Source: Saprospira grandis (GTDB lineage: Bacteria > Bacteroidota > Bacteroidia > Chitinophagales > Saprospiraceae). From it: a DNA stretch of 64,000 bases. This document shows positions 17,346 through 25,085 of this stretch, piece by piece. The stretch lies in the NCBI RefSeq assembly GCF_027594745.1, contig NZ_CP110854.1:3489501-3553500 (forward strand). The letters are read 5' to 3'. A model generated the notes under the pieces. The model ran no database searches, was not told where the DNA came from, and was given only the letters and a program-made list of their open reading frames with translations. Position 1 is the first letter of the stretch. Every line of letters begins with the position of its first letter. Made by a program: the position numbers and the translations under genes.

Positions 17346-17863
17346 AGAGGTCTCAAAGTGCATTTATTGATTTACAGAAGGATCTTTTTTGGGTTGATGG
17401 GAGGCCAAGTTTTTTAATTAAAATAATAAATATACTTGTTGCCAAAGGGGATTTAGAAGCATTGTATTTTTTTAAGTCAAAGATTTCACTAAAAATTCTA
17501 AATAATGTCCAGAGTAAAAATCAAAAGGAGTGTACTCTTCTGCAAAAAGCATGTTTCTATGCGGTGAAAGAGAATGATAATTGTGGGCTGCGATTGAAAA
17601 TTGTTCAAGTCCTTCTGGAAGAAGGTTTGTCTAAAGTGAGTATAAAATGCACAGACCCTATTGTAATCGCAGCTTCTCATCGCAACATTGAATTGTTGGA
17701 TATTTTAGTGAAATTTGGATTAGACTTAAACAAGCTTTGGAGGCCGTCGATTTGGTTTAGGGTGTCACCAAAAATTTTAAAGCATTTAGAAGAAAATAGT
17801 TCTAATGTTCCTCAAGAGGTGGTAGACTATTTAAGAGAGCTAGCTGATGATTTAGAAAAATGA
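17306..17863 (+). CDS. Ankyrin-like protein, accessory region
   Basis: A 185-residue AT-rich gene without signal peptide. Two segments look like degenerate ankyrin repeats: about 75-110 (CTLLQKACFYAV, then VQVLLEEGL) and about 115-145 (DPIVIAASHRNIELLDILVK). Ankyrin proteins of this size are often immunity partners of polymorphic toxins, which would suit the neighbouring immunity genes, but nothing here proves it. It is the first full gene after composite element A, and base composition is much more AT-rich than the core genes. Confidence 0.55.
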   Translation: MFKTKNSKYIDKLKRSQSAFIDLQKDLFWVDGRPSFLIKIINILVAKGDLEALYFFKSKISLKILNNVQSKNQKECTLLQKACFYAVKENDNCGLRLKIVQVLLEEGLSKVSIKCTDPIVIAASHRNIELLDILVKFGLDLNKLWRPSIWFRVSPKILKHLEENSSNVPQEVVDYLRELADDLEK

Positions 17864-17910
17864 TCAGGCTAGTAGATGGTTTTATTTAAACACTCAATAA
17901 GCTTGCAAGT

Positions 17911-18735
17911 ATGAATGCTTTTTTTGTAATTAAGCTATTGAAAAATAGCTACTTGAGACTGCTTGTATTTTTGTGCCTACTGTTTTTTATCTCCTGTAGT
18001 AACCCTAAAACTATTTGCAAAAAAGACCTTGAAGGACTGAATGTATTGTTCGCTCATGATTTTAAGACTAGGTATTATGTCTTAGGCCCTGATACTTTGC
18101 TAACTTATTCTTGTATCTCTGCAGATGAAGAGGAGGCTATCTTAAAGAAGAAACTGCATGAATTTGACTTAGCTTTTCCCTTGACTAAAAGAGATACCTT
18201 AGATAATAAAAATATGGAGTGCAATTTCTTGTCATGGTGGGCGCAAGAAGAATTGCTGAAGCGAGATACAGTTTTCTCCTCCTTTGAAGATATTAAGCCC
18301 CTAAATTTAATCATAGGGAATTGTAAGCTAGGTGATTTGACAAAAGAAGAGCTGGCCGAGATCATTAAAAAAATAGATTTTCCTTTTGGTAAAATCATAA
18401 GTGAGAAGGACTCCCTTTGGGCCAAGATCGTTTCCAAGTATAAGCAGTTGCCTAGCAAAAGCGGTTATCAGCTGTTTGACGATGGCTATATGCATCATGA
18501 AATTTGTTTTAGGGGAACAAATGCATTGATTATATCTGATATTGAAGCCTCTAAAAATGAGCAAAATAAGTTGTATTTTTGCTATTACTCAAATAGCTTC
18601 TTTTTAGAAATCTTAGAAGGGCCCCTACCGCTAGAAATTTTTTATGAATATACAGTAGATTTGAAAGGGCCTAAAAAGGTACTGAAAAAAAGAATTTTAA
18701 ATAAAGAAGTATTGATCACCCAATTCAAGTATTAA
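17911..18735 (+). CDS. Lipoprotein of unknown function
   Basis: A 274-residue predicted lipoprotein. A basic N-terminus and a long hydrophobic stretch end in the lipobox FFISC with Cys near residue 30. The rest is hydrophilic, with no motif I recognise. It follows the ankyrin-like gene by 48 bases in the same direction and shares its AT-rich composition. Probably an envelope-anchored accessory protein. Confidence 0.6.
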   Translation: MNAFFVIKLLKNSYLRLLVFLCLLFFISCSNPKTICKKDLEGLNVLFAHDFKTRYYVLGPDTLLTYSCISADEEEAILKKKLHEFDLAFPLTKRDTLDNKNMECNFLSWWAQEELLKRDTVFSSFEDIKPLNLIIGNCKLGDLTKEELAEIIKKIDFPFGKIISEKDSLWAKIVSKYKQLPSKSGYQLFDDGYMHHEICFRGTNALIISDIEASKNEQNKLYFCYYSNSFFLEILEGPLPLEIFYEYTVDLKGPKKVLKKRILNKEVLITQFKY

Positions 18736-18807
18736 CCTTAGCCCTGCTACTACTACAGCAGCAGATTCGTTTCTTGCGGTTTGTAGAAAAACCAAATTTA
18801 GGAAGCC

Positions 18808-19653
18808 ATGCAGAATATAGAGGAATTCCTTTCTTGGATTAAAAAGTATAAATTCAAGGAATTGAAATTAGCCACAGATGCTATGGCCGGTTGGTACATA
18901 GAAGCCCAAAGCCCAGTATACCAGCTACCAAAAGTTCAAGAAGAATGCTATGAACAAAATCGTTGGCACTACTGTAAACAAGAGCATGAAGCTTGCTTAA
19001 TAGGGTATTCTGTTTATCGGATTTCAGAACTAATAGACTCATTTTTAGCCACTTTAGATGAAGAGGTTTCTATCCCGCCTAGTTGTATAAAGGCTCTTCA
19101 GTCTTTGGATAATTGGTATGCTGCTCACTGTGATGGAGACTGGGAGGCGGCTTATGGTATTAGTCTAAGTTTATTGAACAATAGCGAATGCCTGCTTAGG
19201 GTAGATCTAGTTTCTACTCATTTAGAAGGCCTTGAAATTGTCCCCCCTAAGACTAAAGGGCTCGTCCTGACTCTGCATGAAAATCAACTCCAAATTCAGG
19301 CTCCCTTGCATCAGATAGATGAAGTTTTTAGTTATTTTTTAGATAAGGTATTAGGGGCAGCAGGGAGAAACAAATTTTTTAGTTATGAAATATTTGCCCC
19401 ATTAAAGGCTTATCCAAAGGCCTATTTATCTTATGAGGCAGAGTTTCTCCCTAATGGCTATTTTAAAATTACCGCTCTACCAAATTTAGAGCAGTCAGAT
19501 TTCCGCCTGGCTTATCATAAAGATTTAGACCTTTATTCGGACTATATTTCAGCAGTAGAACCTAGTATAGAATATCATTTAGGACAAGTTGTTAAAACTC
19601 GCCTGACCGAAACAAATTTTGGTCGCTCACAAATTATTGTAGAAAGTCTCTAA
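18808..19653 (+). CDS. Immunity-type protein with Imm53-like segment
   Basis: A 281-residue cytoplasmic-type protein (no signal peptide). Residues about 90-130 read LDNWYAAHCDGDWEAAYGIS and then LLRVDLVSTHLEGLEI, which fits the Imm53 pattern (WYxxxCDGDWExxYGI followed by a VDL strand) of immunity proteins paired with polymorphic toxins. The first 85 and last 140 residues show no motif I recognise, so it may be a multi-domain immunity protein. No cognate toxin is adjacent, which is common for orphan immunity genes. The Imm53 assignment is from memory of the family pattern and needs a profile search. Confidence 0.6.
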   Translation: MQNIEEFLSWIKKYKFKELKLATDAMAGWYIEAQSPVYQLPKVQEECYEQNRWHYCKQEHEACLIGYSVYRISELIDSFLATLDEEVSIPPSCIKALQSLDNWYAAHCDGDWEAAYGISLSLLNNSECLLRVDLVSTHLEGLEIVPPKTKGLVLTLHENQLQIQAPLHQIDEVFSYFLDKVLGAAGRNKFFSYEIFAPLKAYPKAYLSYEAEFLPNGYFKITALPNLEQSDFRLAYHKDLDLYSDYISAVEPSIEYHLGQVVKTRLTETNFGRSQIIVESL

Positions 19654-19688
19654 GTCCAATTTCTATCACTGTAAAGTAATACCATTTG

Positions 19689-20579
19689 ATGTACCGATTA
19701 CTTTTTACCATAGCTTTGACTGCCATTTTTTGGCAAAACTCATTTTCGCAGTACGCTTACTTAGACAGCAGTTTCCAGTTGATGTACCAAGATAGCTTTT
19801 GGGCTGATTTAAGTGCTTATCAGGATAGTATGAAGTGGAAAGCAGGCCTTTTACATAAAGGGGGAGAGGGCGAAATTTGCTTTTTTACCGAAACCTATCG
19901 GCTAGATGAGAAACTGCAAACTTGGCCTAGTCGCTCTTATTTTTGCTGGAAAGAAGGGGAGGGCGTTCAGCTTAAACAGAAACAGTATTTAATCAATGAT
20001 AGCAGCCTAGTACTAGAGGATAATCAAGGCCTTAAACAAGAACTACAGTTTAAAGAAGAGTTACTGCCCCAAAAAACAAAGTTTGCTTCTTTCCCTAATG
20101 CAAGCATGCTCCTTTATCGAGAAGTGTTGAACCGAGGAGCCTTTAATAATAGTATGAATTATAGCCATATCGGCCTTGTAGATAATCCCTCTTTTAGTTA
20201 TAAAGGAAATCTTTTTGAACTAAGGAATGGGACGCTTTATGCAGATAAACATCCATTTTTTTCTAAAACTGAGGATATTTATATCAGGGAGGCCTTTGCC
20301 AGTCCATCATATCTAGTCTGTGTATATTCTGGAGCTTTTGGCCAAATTGTACTAAATAGCTTCTCCGACAAAGCGAGCCTGTCTTTTTCTATAGATGCCC
20401 AACATGTTCAACTAAGTAGAGATGAAAGTAGCCTTTTTTTTCTGCGAAGAACAAAACAGACAGTCGGTTCCGCTAAGCATCCTATTTTTCAGATAATGCT
20501 TCTGGATATAGCATCTTCAGAGCTAAAGTCAGCCAAAAAATGCTTAGATGCCTTACAGCTAGACGCTTACCCTAGGTGA
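19689..20579 (+). CDS. Secreted protein of unknown function
   Basis: A 296-residue protein with a signal peptide (MYRLLFTIALTAIFWQNSFS, likely cut before QYAYLDSS). ATG 19689 was taken; a TTG one codon upstream is less likely. Alternating hydrophobic residues suggest a beta-rich periplasmic or surface protein. No known domain was recognised. It lies between the Imm53-like gene (35 bases upstream) and a lipoprotein gene (33 bases downstream), all co-oriented. Confidence 0.6.
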   Translation: MYRLLFTIALTAIFWQNSFSQYAYLDSSFQLMYQDSFWADLSAYQDSMKWKAGLLHKGGEGEICFFTETYRLDEKLQTWPSRSYFCWKEGEGVQLKQKQYLINDSSLVLEDNQGLKQELQFKEELLPQKTKFASFPNASMLLYREVLNRGAFNNSMNYSHIGLVDNPSFSYKGNLFELRNGTLYADKHPFFSKTEDIYIREAFASPSYLVCVYSGAFGQIVLNSFSDKASLSFSIDAQHVQLSRDESSLFFLRRTKQTVGSAKHPIFQIMLLDIASSELKSAKKCLDALQLDAYPR

Positions 20580-20612
20580 AATACAAGTCGAAAATTTTAA
20601 AAACCACAACAA

Positions 20613-21248
20613 ATGAAGGCTCACCCCAAGTATAATCTTCTGCTAATATTTATAGTGGCACTCCTTGGCGCTTGCACAACAGCTCAACCAGAGAAAGAAA
20701 CCACAACAGCCTATGATTTAAAACCTTATGAAGAGCCCAGCCATAGCCGATTTATAGAAAATGTTATTTCACTAGATACCCTTAGGACCTTAGTTGGCCT
20801 TGATAATCAAGCCGAAAAAATGCAGGAGCTTAAAAAGACTATTTTAGCGCAAGGGAGGCTAAATCAGTGGTATTACATAGAAAATGAAGATAGCTTGTAC
20901 AATAACTTTTACCTTAATTATCTTGGTGATTTAATTAGTCTGCAAGAAGATACCCTCAGTTTTTTTTCAGAGATAACGATAAATTCAAGAACTAGACTAG
21001 TGGTCCGCATGTACTCAACTCTTGAAATATTTAAAAATAAAGAATATGTAGGCCGATATTCTTTTTATGGAATTGATATCGTACCAAAAGGTATAAAAAA
21101 CAAATCTGTACTCCTCTATAGAAACTTTGAAGATTGTCCGAATAAAATGAGCTATATTGACTTTAGCTCAGGGATTCCTCAAGGAGATATTTTTATTCCA
21201 TGTAGAGATAATGAAGGCGATTTTTTTTCTATAGAACAAGGTTTATAG
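20613..21248 (+). CDS. Lipoprotein of unknown function
   Basis: A 211-residue lipoprotein with lipobox ALLGAC (Cys near residue 21), then a TTAQPEKETTT linker. No domain was recognised in the remainder. The TAG stop overlaps the first base of the GGAGCTG sequence that marks the left edge of composite element B, so the C-terminus may have been set by insertion or recombination there. Confidence 0.6.
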   Translation: MKAHPKYNLLLIFIVALLGACTTAQPEKETTTAYDLKPYEEPSHSRFIENVISLDTLRTLVGLDNQAEKMQELKKTILAQGRLNQWYYIENEDSLYNNFYLNYLGDLISLQEDTLSFFSEITINSRTRLVVRMYSTLEIFKNKEYVGRYSFYGIDIVPKGIKNKSVLLYRNFEDCPNKMSYIDFSSGIPQGDIFIPCRDNEGDFFSIEQGL

Positions 21249-21818
21249 GAGCTGCTTTCATTTATGTTTCTGGGGCCTCCGCTGCGGCTTCGCCTTGCGG
21301 CGCTACGTTCGGCAGCTCGCTGCTCGCTCGGCCCTGCGCAAAAAACAAGTTTTTGCTTGGTCTGCGGCTTTGCCGCACTGCCTACCATCGCTAGGCCGCT
21401 CAGCTGTCTTTTTTCTTTGGGCGGTTTTCTTCGGCGGTTGGGCAGTTTTGGCCCATGGGCTGAAGCCCATGGTTGTGGGGCTATGCAAACTGTCGGGCTA
21501 AAGCCCTTGTTTGCTATAAATGATAAAGCTGTTTATTACAACTCATTATGGGCTGATGGTTTCAACCATCGGCTCATTTTATTGCGCTTAGTATGGCCGC
21601 TTTGGTTGCTGTAGGTTTCAACCTACAGGTATATATATCCATCCTACAGGCGGCGAAGCCGCCGCAGGCCTAGGGGCCTGAAAGGGTGGCCGCAGGCCAG
21701 ACCGAAGCCCGAAGGGCTGAAGGGCCGAGCAGACCTGCGAGCCCTGCAAGGGCCCGGCCGCCGCAGGCGGCAGGCCCCAAAAAAAACAGCCCCAAAACAA
21801 AAAATTGCCTTGGAGCTG
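21248..21818. repeat. Composite element B with GGAGCTG borders
   Basis: A plus-oriented arm from 21272 has variable stem GCAAAAA/TTTTTGC and second stem GCGGC-TTT-GCCGC. A middle block holds CCATGGGCTGAAGCCCATGG, GGGCTAAAGCCC, a GATGG-core palindrome and CTGTAGGTTTCAACCTACAG. A minus-oriented arm ends at 21786. The sequence outside the arms (GGAGCTGCTTTCATTTATG on the left; AACAGCCCCAAAACAAAAA to TTGGAGCTG on the right) is shared with element C. GGAGCTG therefore stands at both edges (21248-21254 and 21812-21818). Confidence 0.85.
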
Positions 21819-21838
21819 CTGCCCTTACCCCCAAAATT

Positions 21839-22309
21839 ATGGAGTTTGGGAAAGATGGTTTAGTTGGCAAGTTAGGCAACATCAAATACAACCATAAAAT
21901 TGATATCACACAACATCCTAATTTGAATTTTAGCAATAAAGATTATATTGAGCCTGATCAATTGGTCATTTCAGCAATAGGCCGCCAAAAGCAAGCTAAA
22001 ATGGTGGATGTGAAGACAGGCTATGAGGAAGGTAATATTGACCTAGACCAACTAGATAATTACCTCAAATTGATGAACAATCCCAAGTCCTTCTCTACCG
22101 ACTTTGATGGGGCGGAAGAAATCTCTTTGGAGTATTTATTCCTGCCTGGAAAGAAGGCGGGCGATGCTAAAAAGGCGGCAAAGAATGCGAAGGCTGAGAT
22201 TTTAAAATTCATAAAAGATACAATTACAGATAAAAAACAACGAGAAAAAATAATTCAGAATCTAGAAGTGAAATATATTGGGGAAGATGGGCTCTTAAAA
22301 ACTTTATAA
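21839..22309 (+). CDS. Orphan toxin C-terminal module, PD-(D/E)XK nuclease-like
   Basis: A 156-residue frame from ATG 21839. Residues about 38-80 (YIEPDQLVISAIGR, MVDVKTGYEEGN, DLDQLDNYLKLM) resemble the core of a PD-(D/E)XK nuclease, with Asp57-Val-Lys59 as the D-x-K pair and Gln71 as a later motif. Such domains are common C-terminal toxins of polymorphic secretion proteins. The frame is open upstream into composite element B, suggesting the N-terminal delivery part was lost or displaced there. The tail (SLEYLFLPGKKAGDAKKAA to the end) recurs in two fragments downstream. An immunity-type gene follows by 12 bases. The nuclease call is inference. Confidence 0.55.
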   Translation: MEFGKDGLVGKLGNIKYNHKIDITQHPNLNFSNKDYIEPDQLVISAIGRQKQAKMVDVKTGYEEGNIDLDQLDNYLKLMNNPKSFSTDFDGAEEISLEYLFLPGKKAGDAKKAAKNAKAEILKFIKDTITDKKQREKIIQNLEVKYIGEDGLLKTL

Positions 22310-22321
22310 TAGAAGCATATT

Positions 22322-23104
22322 ATGGAATTAGGAATAGATTATATGGTAGAACCTTCAGTAGAAGTACTAACCAAAATATTAGAAAAACTCTATCATAATC
22401 CATTTATGACTAAATGGGAAAAGGTAGCATTCAGTAACCCTGCTTATCTAGTAGATACTATTTGTTATACCGAAAAAACACATCAAACAGGAGAATGGGA
22501 GGTTTTAGAGAATGCACCTGTTGTGGAAGATTTGGATGATATCAATTGGGCCAAAGAATATGATGTTCAACTTATCGCCAAAACAATTTATCAACCTAAC
22601 TGGAGATCATCTTCCTTAGAGATGTATGGAGATAATCTGCGTATGGATATGATGGTTATCAATCACGATAATCGTATTAGCATTGACTTATACTTTAACG
22701 ATGATTTTGCCAAAGATAAAATAGCAGCCATCTTAGACTATGCTTGGGAAATGTATCGAGTAGTGGAGGGGGATAATATGTTTATTGTGCATCATGATTT
22801 TAAGCGATTCTATCATTTTGCAACGAATGATATTATTCAACCTCCTAGTGGAATGAGTATTTTCTGGGCTACCGTAGAAAAAAAGTCTTCTTATCAGAAG
22901 TTTGTGGACAAATCAGCCCTACTCTCTATGCCAGCCTATAAGGTGAAGGAGTTGGAGAATGATTCGGTTTTTATTCAGTATTACGAAGACCCTTGGGAAT
23001 ATAATAGTCCTGAGGCGATTGAGTATCAGCGGCAATGCTCGGCACATATTATAGAGCATCTTAATTCGGATTGGGATGAGTGGAAGGCCTTGCTGCCTTC
23101 TTGA
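22322..23104 (+). CDS. Putative immunity protein, copy 1
   Basis: A 260-residue soluble acidic protein with no signal peptide, starting 12 bases after the nuclease-like tail. A near-identical second copy starts exactly 1,075 bp further on. The C-terminal halves (from AKDKIAAILDYAWEMYRVVEGD onward) are almost the same, while about residues 105-160 differ. That pattern is typical of immunity proteins whose toxin-contact face diversifies. No family assignment from memory; the function comes from its place behind a toxin tail. Confidence 0.6.
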   Translation: MELGIDYMVEPSVEVLTKILEKLYHNPFMTKWEKVAFSNPAYLVDTICYTEKTHQTGEWEVLENAPVVEDLDDINWAKEYDVQLIAKTIYQPNWRSSSLEMYGDNLRMDMMVINHDNRISIDLYFNDDFAKDKIAAILDYAWEMYRVVEGDNMFIVHHDFKRFYHFATNDIIQPPSGMSIFWATVEKKSSYQKFVDKSALLSMPAYKVKELENDSVFIQYYEDPWEYNSPEAIEYQRQCSAHIIEHLNSDWDEWKALLPS

Positions 23105-23111
23105 GGGGAAT

Positions 23112-23137
23112 AGCTCGGCAGTGGTCGGGCTTTTTTT
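23112..23137 (+). terminator. Terminator after immunity copy 1
   Basis: Stem AGCTCG/CGGGCT with an eight-base loop and a T-run. The same structure recurs 1,075 bp downstream with one loop change. Confidence 0.65.
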
Positions 23138-23141
23138 ATTT

Positions 23142-23387
23142 ATGAATAGTCTGCTTATCTTGAACAATCCTTCATTTTTCAAAAATGACTTAGAGAAAGT
23201 CTCTCTGGAGTATTTATTTCTGCCTGGAAAGAAGGGGGGTGATGCTAAAAAGGCAGCAAAGAATGCCAAAGAAAAGATACTGGAGTTTATTGAGAACAAT
23301 ATTACTGAGCAAAAACAGAAAGATCTCTTCATGGATAATTTGGAAGTAAAGTATGTCGATAAAGATGGACTTTTAAAAATTTTTTAA
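23142..23387 (+). pseudogene. Toxin-tail fragment 2
   Basis: An 81-codon frame (MNSLLILNNPSFFKNDLEKV...) whose last 70 residues match the C-terminus of the upstream nuclease-like toxin (SLEYLFLPGKKGGDAKKAA, then NLEVKYVDKDGLLKIF). The putative catalytic DVK region is missing, so it cannot be an active nuclease. It sits directly before the second immunity gene, as the full tail does before the first. Best read as the end of a displaced toxin C-terminus. Confidence 0.65.
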
Positions 23388-23396
23388 TAGAATATC

Positions 23397-24179
23397 ATGA
23401 AATTAGGATTAGATTATAAAGTAGAACCTTCAGTAGAAGTACTAACCAAAATATTAGAAAAACTCTATCATAATCCATTTATAGAGCAATGGGAAAAGGT
23501 GGCATTCAGTAATCCAGACTATAGTGTGGATACCATTTGTTATACAAAAAAAACACATCAAACAGGAGAATGGGAAGTTTTAGAGAATGCGCCTGTTGTG
23601 GAAGATTTGGATGATATCGATTGGGCCAAAGAGCATGATGTTCAACTCATCGCTAAATCAATTTATCTTCCTCAATGGGAGGCTTGTTCATTTAAGATGT
23701 ATGGAGACTTTGGATATATTAGAATGATGGTAAACAATAAAAGTAAATTCATTCGGTTTGATTTATTTTTTGAGGATGATTTTGCCAAAGATAAAACAGC
23801 AGCCATCTTAGACTATGCTTGGGAGATGTATCGAGTTGTGGAGGGAGATAATATGTTTCTTATACATCATAATTTTAAGCGATTCTATCATTTTGCAACG
23901 AATGATATTATTGAACCTCCTAGTGGAATGAGTATTTTCTGGGCTACCGTAGAAAAAAAGTCTTCTTATCAGAAGTATGTGGACAAATCAGCCCTACTCT
24001 CTATGCCAGCCTATGAGGTGAAGGAGTTAGAGAATGATTCGGTTTTTATTCAATATTATGAAGACCCTTGGGAATATGATAGTCCAGAGGCGATTGAGTA
24101 TCAGCGGCAATGCTCGGCGCATATTATAGAGCATCTTAATTCGGATTGGGATGAGTGGAAGGCCCTGCTGCCTTCTTGA
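23397..24179 (+). CDS. Putative immunity protein, copy 2
   Basis: A 260-residue paralogue of the gene at 22322, same length and alignable end to end. The first 100 residues and last 115 are almost identical. Differences cluster at about residues 108-150 (copy 1 SSSLEMYGDNLRMDMMV, copy 2 ACSFKMYGDFGYIRMMV). It starts nine bases after toxin-tail fragment 2. Likely gives immunity to a related toxin variant (inference). Confidence 0.6.
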   Translation: MKLGLDYKVEPSVEVLTKILEKLYHNPFIEQWEKVAFSNPDYSVDTICYTKKTHQTGEWEVLENAPVVEDLDDIDWAKEHDVQLIAKSIYLPQWEACSFKMYGDFGYIRMMVNNKSKFIRFDLFFEDDFAKDKTAAILDYAWEMYRVVEGDNMFLIHHNFKRFYHFATNDIIEPPSGMSIFWATVEKKSSYQKYVDKSALLSMPAYEVKELENDSVFIQYYEDPWEYDSPEAIEYQRQCSAHIIEHLNSDWDEWKALLPS

Positions 24180-24186
24180 GGGGAAT

Positions 24187-24212
24187 AGCTCGGCGGTGGT
24201 CGGGCTTTTTTT
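24187..24212 (+). terminator. Terminator after immunity copy 2
   Basis: Stem AGCTCG/CGGGCT, loop differing by one base from the copy at 23112, followed by a T-run. Confidence 0.65.
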
Positions 24213-24216
24213 ATTT

Positions 24217-24354
24217 ATGAATAGTCTGCTTATCTTGAACAATCCTTCATTTTTCAAAAATGACTTAGAGGAAGCGTCCAAAATCTCTCTGGAGTATTTA
24301 TTTCTGCCTGGAAAGAAGGGTGGGGATCCTTCTAGTTTTTATTTTATAAGATAA
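24217..24354 (+). pseudogene. Toxin-tail fragment 3 (truncated)
   Basis: A 45-codon frame starting exactly 1,075 bp after fragment 2, with the same opening (MNSLLILNNPSFFKNDLEE) and SLEYLFLPGKKGGD. It then breaks from homology and stops. A five-residue difference (ASKI) lies before SLEYLF. No immunity gene follows; composite element C begins 47 bp later. Confidence 0.65.
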
Positions 24355-24400
24355 TCATTTTTTATAACTAGTAGTTGCTTGATTAGGGTAGCTTACAATA

Positions 24401-25060
24401 GGAGCTGCTTTCATTTATGTTTTTTGGGGCCTCCCGCCTTCGGCGGGCGCTACGTTTCGGGGCTCGCTGCTCGCTCGGCCCTGCGCGGGCTGCGCCCGCT
24501 GGGTCTGGCCTTCGGCCACCCCTGCACATCGCTAGGCCGCTCAGTTGTCTTTTTTCTTTGGGTGTTCTTCTTCGGCGGTTTGGGCCCCATGGGCTAAAGC
24601 CCATGGTTGTAGACTATGCAAACTGGCGGGCTAAAGCCCTTGTTTGCTATAAATGATAAAGCTGTTTATTACAACTCATTATGGGCCGATGGTTTCAACC
24701 ATCGGCTCATTTTTATTGCGTTTAGTATGGCCTTTTTTGTTGCTGTGGGTTTCAACCCACAGGTATATTTATTTAGGGCCTTGGCCCTAGGGTTCCTATG
24801 AAATTTATGACTATAGATGTAGAATGGCGTTGTTGTATGGCTGTGGGTTTCAACCTACAGCCACAGCTAGCAGGCGGCGAAGCCGCCGCAAAGGAGCGAA
24901 GCGACTTGGCCTAGGGGCCTGCAAGGGTGGCCGCAGGCCAGACCGAAGCCCGAAGGGCTGAAGGGCCGAGCAGACCTGCGAGCCCTGCAAGGGCCCGGCC
25001 GCCGCAGGCGGCAGGCCCCAAAAAAAACAGCCCCAAAACAAAAAAATTGCTTTGGAGCTG
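24401..25060. repeat. Composite element C with GGAGCTG borders
   Basis: Same plan and flanks as element B: GGAGCTGCTTTCATTTATG, a plus-oriented arm (variable stem GCGGGC-TGC-GCCCGC), then a palindrome block extended by CTGTGGGTTTCAACCCACAG and GGGCCTTGGCCC. A minus-oriented arm (stem AGCCC-TTC-GGGCT) and AACAGCCCCAAAAC to TTTGGAGCTG complete it. GGAGCTG is at 24401-24407 and 25054-25060. No gene is supported inside. Confidence 0.85.
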
Positions 25061-25085
25061 TATCCTAAAATTCAATAAATGGAGC

